From Actinomadura meyerae (GTDB lineage Bacteria; Actinomycetota; Actinomycetes; Streptosporangiales; Streptosporangiaceae), in assembly GCF_900188445.1 (NCBI RefSeq), contig NZ_FZOR01000010.1, positions 62,001-126,000 of the forward strand: a DNA stretch of 64,000 nucleotides. The letters are read 5' to 3'. This document shows, piece after piece, positions 59,351 through 64,000 of the stretch. The position numbers and the translations under genes were made by a program. Position 1 is the first letter of the stretch, and each line of letters starts with the position of its first letter. The notes under the pieces are model-generated. The model did no database searches. It saw only the letters and a list, made by a program, of their open reading frames with translations, and was not told the DNA's origin.

Positions 59351-61630
59351 TCAGCGGATCTCGTAGGCGCGGAGGATCTCCTGGGTCACCGCGCCGCCCC
59401 GCACGTCCTCGGCGCCGACCCGGAGGGAGACCGCCCCCGTGCCGCGCAGCCGCGCGACACCGTCCCGCAGCGGGACGTCCGTCCAGGTCGCCCCGTCGTC
59501 GAAGGACGCCTGGAGCGACAGCCGCCGCAGCCGCGCGGCGGAGCCGTCCTGCCGCGCCACGGCCAGCCTCAGCGTCCTAGAACGTGTTCTGTTACGCACA
59601 TCCAGATCGGCCTCGTACCGCACCTGGAGAAGGGGCAGAACGGTGGTGTCCGAGGTGTGTGCGGAGCGGAACGTCCAGGACGTCCTGGTGCGCGTGGACA
59701 GCTTGGCCCATGGGGATTTGTTGGCGAAGTCGTATTCCACACGGAATTCGGCGTCGTCCGGCGTCGTCGTCAGCGTGCCGTTGGCGCGGTTCGGAGTCTG
59801 GGCGACCAGTTCTCCATTCCGGTACACGCGGAAATCGGTGGCGAAACCGTCGGCGAATGAACTGGAATAGGCGTCGGAGAAGTTGCGCGCCGCGTCCACC
59901 ATCCCCACGTGGAGGCGGATCTGGTCACCGGTGCGGGTGACCGGGGCCAGCGCGTTGAGGCCGCCCGCGAGGGGCGCCCTCCCCCAGGAGTGCGCGTCGC
60001 GGTCGCGCGGCTCGTACGCGGACCACCTGGTCTCGGCGAGCACCAGGTGCGGCGTCTCCGGCCCGGGGAAGGCGTGGTTGTAGGGCTGCTCCGGAGTGAT
60101 CGCCATCGCCGACCACTGCGTCTTCGGATCGGCCGAGACGTACTCGGCGCGAGTCCGGGGCGTGCCGGTGACGGGGTTGCTGTAGGCGATCGCGAACTCC
60201 TCCCACGGGCGCTTGCCATACCGCGCGAACGTCATGGCCCCGCTGCCGTGGTAGGCGTTGTCGACGCGTGCCAGGTCCCGCGTGCGGACGACATGGTCGA
60301 GGTCGCGCGGAATCTGCCCGGTCTCCGGAAGCACTAGGTCGTATTGGTACGGGCTGCCGGCGACGCCCTTGGCCGTCACGGTGGCGTGCCTTTCCCTCAG
60401 CAGTGCCAGCCCCTCTTCCCGGGACAGCCGCACCGTCGGGACCCGCAACTGCACCCCGTAGCCGCCGGGCTCGTCGTTCACCCCGGGCTTGTCGTTGTAG
60501 ACGGCGACCATCCTGGCGCCCGCCTTCGCGGCTCTGTCGGCCTGCTCGGCGACGGGCACGCCGTCCTTGCGCTCGACGAGCGCGAGAGCACCGCGCAGGT
60601 CGGCGTTCCGGGCATCGCCGTCCGCGACCCGCATGGCGGCCGTGCCGTCCAGGCGGGGGAACTGGTCGGACGTGTCACTGAAGTAGCCGGGCGGATAGTA
60701 CGAGGGCTCCAGCGAGCGGCCCCGGAACTTCATGGTGATGTCCGGCGCCTCCAGCCGCCACCGCGTGTACGCCTCGAACGTCCCGGTCCGGACCTTCCGG
60801 GTCGGCTGCATGAACACCCGCTGCTCCAGCGTCGCGCCGGTGTTCAGGTAGACGCCCTCGTCCACCGCCGCGCCGCGCGCGGGCCCGCGGGTCCACATCA
60901 GGTGGCTGATCGCGCCGAGGTTCGGCCTGGTCGCGTGGTCGGGCGTCCGGACCGTCACCTCGACGGCCTTGCGCGCGTCGAGGACGATCTCGGTGTCGCG
61001 GGTGATCTCGATCTCCGGATCGCCCACGAGGCTGTAGTTCAGCGGCTTCTCCGAACCGGTGGCCGGCGCCCACGACGGCATCGTCTTGACGACGCCCATC
61101 ACGGAGTACGTCCCCGGGCGCAGCCGTATGCAGTTCGAGTCGTTCCAGGACTCGTCGGTGCACGCGCCGGCGGCGGAACCGGGCAGCGGCCGGTGCGCGT
61201 TGCCGAGCGAGGCGTCCTCGACGTTCACGAAGCCGACCGTGCCGGGCCCCGGCCGCCCGTCCCGCGCGATGCTCCGCACCCGCACGGTGACCAGGTCCTC
61301 CGCCGGCGCCGCCGACGCCGCCGGGGCCGGGCCCCGGCGCTCGTGCAGCGCCGTCACGTTGTAGCGCTCCGGGTCGTCGGTGAGCCGGTCGTCCGGCACG
61401 ACGTACAGGTCCCCGCCGCTGTGCCGGACCGAGAACGCGGGGGCGCGTCCCGGTGCGGGCGCCACCGTCGCCGCGCCGCCCGCGACGCGCACCGCGTCGC
61501 CGGTCGGCAGCGTGACGTCATAGGCTCCGGCGGCGGCGCGCAGCGCGGCCGGCGGCGCGGTCTCCGCCGCCGCCGGCGCCGCGAGCCCGAGGGCGCCGAG
61601 CGCCAGGGCCGCCGCGGTCTTCAGCCACAT
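59351..61630 (-). CDS. secreted subtilase-like protein lacking the S8 catalytic domain
   Basis: A 759-residue exported protein. After a signal peptide comes a segment like the propeptide of large actinomycete S8 peptidases (YDVTLPTGDAVRV; GGDLYVVPDDR; RYNVTALHERRG). In those enzymes the Asp-His-Ser subtilase domain follows. Here the chain goes straight to the region normally found after it: RPLPG, a two-cysteine loop, a PA-like domain (ALALVERKDGVPVAEQADRA) and beta-rich C-terminal modules. No GTSMAxP or catalytic motif is present. ATG 61630 has GGAGGG upstream. It is divergent from a LuxR/TrmB-type regulator. Confidence 0.78.
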   Translation of the reverse strand: MWLKTAAALALGALGLAAPAAAETAPPAALRAAAGAYDVTLPTGDAVRVAGGAATVAPAPGRAPAFSVRHSGGDLYVVPDDRLTDDPERYNVTALHERRGPAPAASAAPAEDLVTVRVRSIARDGRPGPGTVGFVNVEDASLGNAHRPLPGSAAGACTDESWNDSNCIRLRPGTYSVMGVVKTMPSWAPATGSEKPLNYSLVGDPEIEITRDTEIVLDARKAVEVTVRTPDHATRPNLGAISHLMWTRGPARGAAVDEGVYLNTGATLEQRVFMQPTRKVRTGTFEAYTRWRLEAPDITMKFRGRSLEPSYYPPGYFSDTSDQFPRLDGTAAMRVADGDARNADLRGALALVERKDGVPVAEQADRAAKAGARMVAVYNDKPGVNDEPGGYGVQLRVPTVRLSREEGLALLRERHATVTAKGVAGSPYQYDLVLPETGQIPRDLDHVVRTRDLARVDNAYHGSGAMTFARYGKRPWEEFAIAYSNPVTGTPRTRAEYVSADPKTQWSAMAITPEQPYNHAFPGPETPHLVLAETRWSAYEPRDRDAHSWGRAPLAGGLNALAPVTRTGDQIRLHVGMVDAARNFSDAYSSSFADGFATDFRVYRNGELVAQTPNRANGTLTTTPDDAEFRVEYDFANKSPWAKLSTRTRTSWTFRSAHTSDTTVLPLLQVRYEADLDVRNRTRSRTLRLAVARQDGSAARLRRLSLQASFDDGATWTDVPLRDGVARLRGTGAVSLRVGAEDVRGGAVTQEILRAYEIR
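59578..59591. promoter_or_regulatory. KstR-like palindrome inside the subtilase-like gene
   Basis: TAGAACGTGTTCTG differs from a perfect palindrome at one end base and from the site at 58558 by two bases. It lies within coding sequence near the 3' end, so it may be fortuitous or an auxiliary site. Confidence 0.35.
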
Positions 61631-61759
61631 GGCCATCCCTCCCCAAGAAGTGGATCTTGATTGTCGGGCGGCGGCCGGGCCGTGATCCAGGGAGGGCGGT
61701 GGCGGCTTCCGCCATGGCGGGAACCCGCCAAACGGCCAGGGAACCCGTACATTTAGGAC

Positions 61760-62719
61760 GTGTCCGATTCGCGGCTGCTGGAGGGCCTCGGCGTGGCCGC
61801 CGCCGAGGAGGCGGCCTACCGCGCCCTGCTGCGGGAGGGACCGTCCACCCTCGCCGACCTCGCCGCGCGCCACGGCACGTCGGTCCCGGCCCTGCGCCGC
61901 CTCCTGCCCCGCCTGGAGGAGCTCGGCCTCGTGACCCGGCTGGCGGGCCGCCCGCTGCGCCTCCTCGCCACCCCGCCGCACGTCGCGGTGGAGGCCCTCG
62001 TCGCGAGCCGCCAGGAGGAGATCGCCCGCAGCCGCGCCGCGATCGGCCCGCTGCTGGCCGAGGCCGCCCCGCACCCGGAGGAACTGGTCGAGGTCGTCAG
62101 CGGCCGCACCGCCGTGGCCCGCCGCTACCTGCAGCTCCTGCGCGGCGCCCGGGAGGAGCTGTGCGTCCTCGTCCAGCCGCCGTTCGCCACGGACGCCGCG
62201 CTCTCCGGCGCCGAGCAGGAGCGCACGATGCGCCGCGGCATCCGGGTCCGCGGCATCTACGGCGCCGAGGCGCTCGACCAGCCGCACGCCCTGGAGGAGA
62301 TCCGCCGCGCCGCCGCGTCCGGCGAGGAGGCCCGCCTCGGCGCCGTCCCCATCAAGCTCGCCATCGCCGACGGCCGCACCGCGATGCTCCCGCTGACCTC
62401 CGAGCACGCGAGCAGCGTCGACAGCTCCCTCGTCGTCCACCCCTCGGCCCTGCTGGACGCCCTGGTCTCCCTCTTCGAGGCCCTGTGGCGCACCGGCCTC
62501 CCGCTCCCCGGCGGCGACGCCCCGGACGACGCCGTCCTCACCCTCCTCGCCGCCGGCCTCACCGAAGAGGCGATCGCCCGCCGCCTCTCCATCAGCACCC
62601 GCACCGTCCAACGCCGCGTCCGCGAACTCTGCGACCGCCTGGGCGCTCGCACCCGCTTCCAAGCCGGCGCCCTCTCCACCCGCCACCTGGACGCCCACCC
62701 AGGCCCCGGCGATCCGTGA
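61760..62719 (+). CDS. TrmB/LuxR-type transcriptional regulator
   Basis: A 319-residue regulator. An N-terminal TrmB-like winged helix (STLADLAARHGTSVPALRRLLPRLEELGLV) and a phospholipase-D-like middle part precede a C-terminal LuxR helix-turn-helix (LAAGLTEEAIARRLSISTRTVQRRVREL). This type often sits next to large secreted S8 peptidases and is thought to control them; the divergent neighbour fits that. The start is GTG 61760. Confidence 0.88.
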   Translation: MSDSRLLEGLGVAAAEEAAYRALLREGPSTLADLAARHGTSVPALRRLLPRLEELGLVTRLAGRPLRLLATPPHVAVEALVASRQEEIARSRAAIGPLLAEAAPHPEELVEVVSGRTAVARRYLQLLRGAREELCVLVQPPFATDAALSGAEQERTMRRGIRVRGIYGAEALDQPHALEEIRRAAASGEEARLGAVPIKLAIADGRTAMLPLTSEHASSVDSSLVVHPSALLDALVSLFEALWRTGLPLPGGDAPDDAVLTLLAAGLTEEAIARRLSISTRTVQRRVRELCDRLGARTRFQAGALSTRHLDAHPGPGDP

Positions 62720-62842
62720 AAGTCACGGCCTTTCCGTCCAGGACGCGCCCCGCCGAGACCCGTCTGCGGGACTGCCCCACCATCGCCAAGTGGTTGCGTA
62801 GGCTCGACCCACTGCCGTGAGAGGACGAGGGGGCAAGCGGAA

Positions 62843-64000
62843 ATGGCGTTGCCGCGGGTCCCGGAGGGGATGTTCGCGTTCACCGTCACCGAGCGCGCCG
62901 ATCTGCATACCGCGGTCATGTACGCGTTCGGGGAGGCGAACGAGCGGCTGGAGACGTCCCTGGCGTTCGACGAGGTGAAGGAGCGGCTGCGAGACGCGGG
63001 GTTCTACGCGCCCGTGGACGACGCATCGCTGACCCGCGCACTGGAGCAGCTCGTCAAATGGCAGTTGCTCGACGTCGTGCAGAACCATGCGGGCAGCTAC
63101 GCCACGGCCGAGGAGTACGAACGCAAGAACCTCCAGTACTCGCTGACCCAGCGGGGTGAGGCCGCGTTCGCCGGCGTACAGCACGCGCTGGCCGTGCTCA
63201 GCTCGTCGGGCGCGTTGCAGACGGCCGTGCTGGACGCGATCGCCGACCGGCTCGGAGAGTTGGGCGAGTTGCTCAAGGACGACGACCCGGCCCTCAACCG
63301 GCGCATCTTCACCACCCTCCAGGAGCTGGAGGGCCATCTCGACGCGCTGCGGAACAACACCAAGTCGTTCAATGGCGAATTGCAGCGGCTGATGCGGGCG
63401 GAAGGCGCCGATCTAGAGACGTTCAATGACGTCAAGAGCGCGACGGTCGCCTATCTCCAGGAGTTCGTCACCAACCTGGACGTGCGCGCCGACGCGATAC
63501 AGGCCACCCTTGGTGAAGTCGAGGAGCGGGGTGTCAGCGTCCTGCACAGCCGGGCACTGGACGGGGCGGAACTGCCCCCGGTCCAAGGCGCCGACCCCGC
63601 GATCGCCTGGCTTGCCGCGCGGCAGGCGAAATGGGAAGGGCTGCGTCTGTGGTTCCGGCCCGCGGAGGGGACGCCGCGCGTCCGGCAACTGCACGACGTG
63701 GCGCGCAGGGCGATCGTGTCCCTGCTCCAGGTGCTCGACCGGATCATCGAGTCGCGGCGCCGCTCGTCCAGCGCGGCGGCCGACTTCCGGACGCTCGCAC
63801 GCTGGTTCGCCAACGCGCCGAGCGAGGACGACGCCCACCGCCTGTGGGGGACGGCGTTCGGGCTGGCGTCCGCACGGCACGCGCACTTGGCCCACGCGGA
63901 CGCCGAACCCATCCCCACGGCGGCGAGCTGGGCCGAGACCCCGCCGGTGGAGGTGTCCGCGCTGCTGCGCACGAGCGGCCGCACGGAACGCGTGGGACGG
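62843..64000 (+). CDS. jetA: DUF2397 (TIGR02677) protein, probable Wadjet JetA, 3' partial
   Basis: 386 residues are visible, and the gene runs off the window. The start MALPRVPEGMFAFTVTERADLHTAVMYAF and the segment TAEEYERKNLQYSLTQRGEAAF are typical of DUF2397. A long helical middle region follows. The DUF2397/DUF2398/DUF2399/SMC-like set forms one type of Wadjet plasmid-defence system, in which this is the kleisin-like subunit. Only this gene is in the window, so the rest of the system must be downstream. Base composition is slightly lower in GC than its neighbours. Confidence 0.82.
   Translation, partial: MALPRVPEGMFAFTVTERADLHTAVMYAFGEANERLETSLAFDEVKERLRDAGFYAPVDDASLTRALEQLVKWQLLDVVQNHAGSYATAEEYERKNLQYSLTQRGEAAFAGVQHALAVLSSSGALQTAVLDAIADRLGELGELLKDDDPALNRRIFTTLQELEGHLDALRNNTKSFNGELQRLMRAEGADLETFNDVKSATVAYLQEFVTNLDVRADAIQATLGEVEERGVSVLHSRALDGAELPPVQGADPAIAWLAARQAKWEGLRLWFRPAEGTPRVRQLHDVARRAIVSLLQVLDRIIESRRRSSSAAADFRTLARWFANAPSEDDAHRLWGTAFGLASARHAHLAHADAEPIPTAASWAETPPVEVSALLRTSGRTERVGR

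Overview
This is a high-GC (roughly 70% or more) actinomycete chromosome segment. A conservon (CvnA-E), a SigR/RsrA pair with a matching promoter, mycobacteria-like lipid genes, F420-type enzymes and GC-rich palindromic repeats all point to the Streptosporangiales, most likely Actinomadura or a close relative; the genus is an inference. Genes are densely packed on both strands, many overlap by 4 bp (ATGA/GTGA), and GTG/TTG starts are common. The window begins inside pruA and ends inside a DUF2397 (JetA-type) gene.

Layout. 1-3.1 kb: end of pruA, an initiator tRNA, GC-rich repeats, DUF5996 and DUF3054 proteins. 3.2-11.8 kb: a lipid-type cluster with a fatty acyl-AMP ligase, a hydrolase/acyl-CoA synthase fusion like Rv1683, a CYP136-like P450, an SDR, a DUF2236 oxygenase and a TetR regulator. 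11.9-15.9 kb: a carboxylesterase carrying an in-frame repeat insertion, L-2-hydroxyglutarate oxidase and hisN. 16-20.8 kb: a helical protein, a Ser/Thr kinase, rsgA (probable CTG start) and aroA. 20.8-26.7 kb: an ECF sigma/anti-sigma pair with its own promoter, a DoxX protein with a histone-like tail, an SRAP protein, a DksA-like protein, a methyltransferase, and sigR-rsrA behind a SigR promoter. 26.7-33 kb: a sugar epimerase, a long repeat array, two HD-domain membrane proteins and a CopD-CtaG fusion. 33-37 kb: a complete conservon whose P450 lacks the ExxR arginine. 37.2-45.9 kb: an AraC regulator, alditol oxidase, a two-component system divergent from a lipoprotein/MacA-MacB-like efflux operon, and an ABM-domain protein. 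45.9-49.5 kb: an unusual three-gene operon (carnitine acyltransferase-like, methyltransferase, Fe/2OG oxygenase). 49.7-52.6 kb: an MSMEG_6728-family protein, a PP2C phosphatase and a secreted esterase.

The best candidate for an undescribed system is at 52.8-54.9 kb. Two small paralogous peptides share a leader (YT-D/E-LD-x-L-x-GEVLP-x-R) and a two-cysteine core, and precede a membrane M50 metalloprotease to which the second peptide gene is translationally coupled. A good promoter, an intercistronic hairpin and a terminal hairpin frame the unit. It looks like a minimal RiPP/bacteriocin-type operon with no recognised modifying enzyme.

A second theme is repeats. At nine genes the stop codon lies within a short tandem repeat, so the stop is often duplicated downstream. 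A separate GC-rich palindrome occurs three times, twice in frame inside coding sequences. The right end carries a ferritin-like protein, an F420-type oxidoreductase, a second receptor-like kinase, a small secreted protein behind a promoter with a perfect KstR-like operator, a subtilase-like protein with no catalytic domain next to its probable regulator, and the start of a probable Wadjet-type defence locus.
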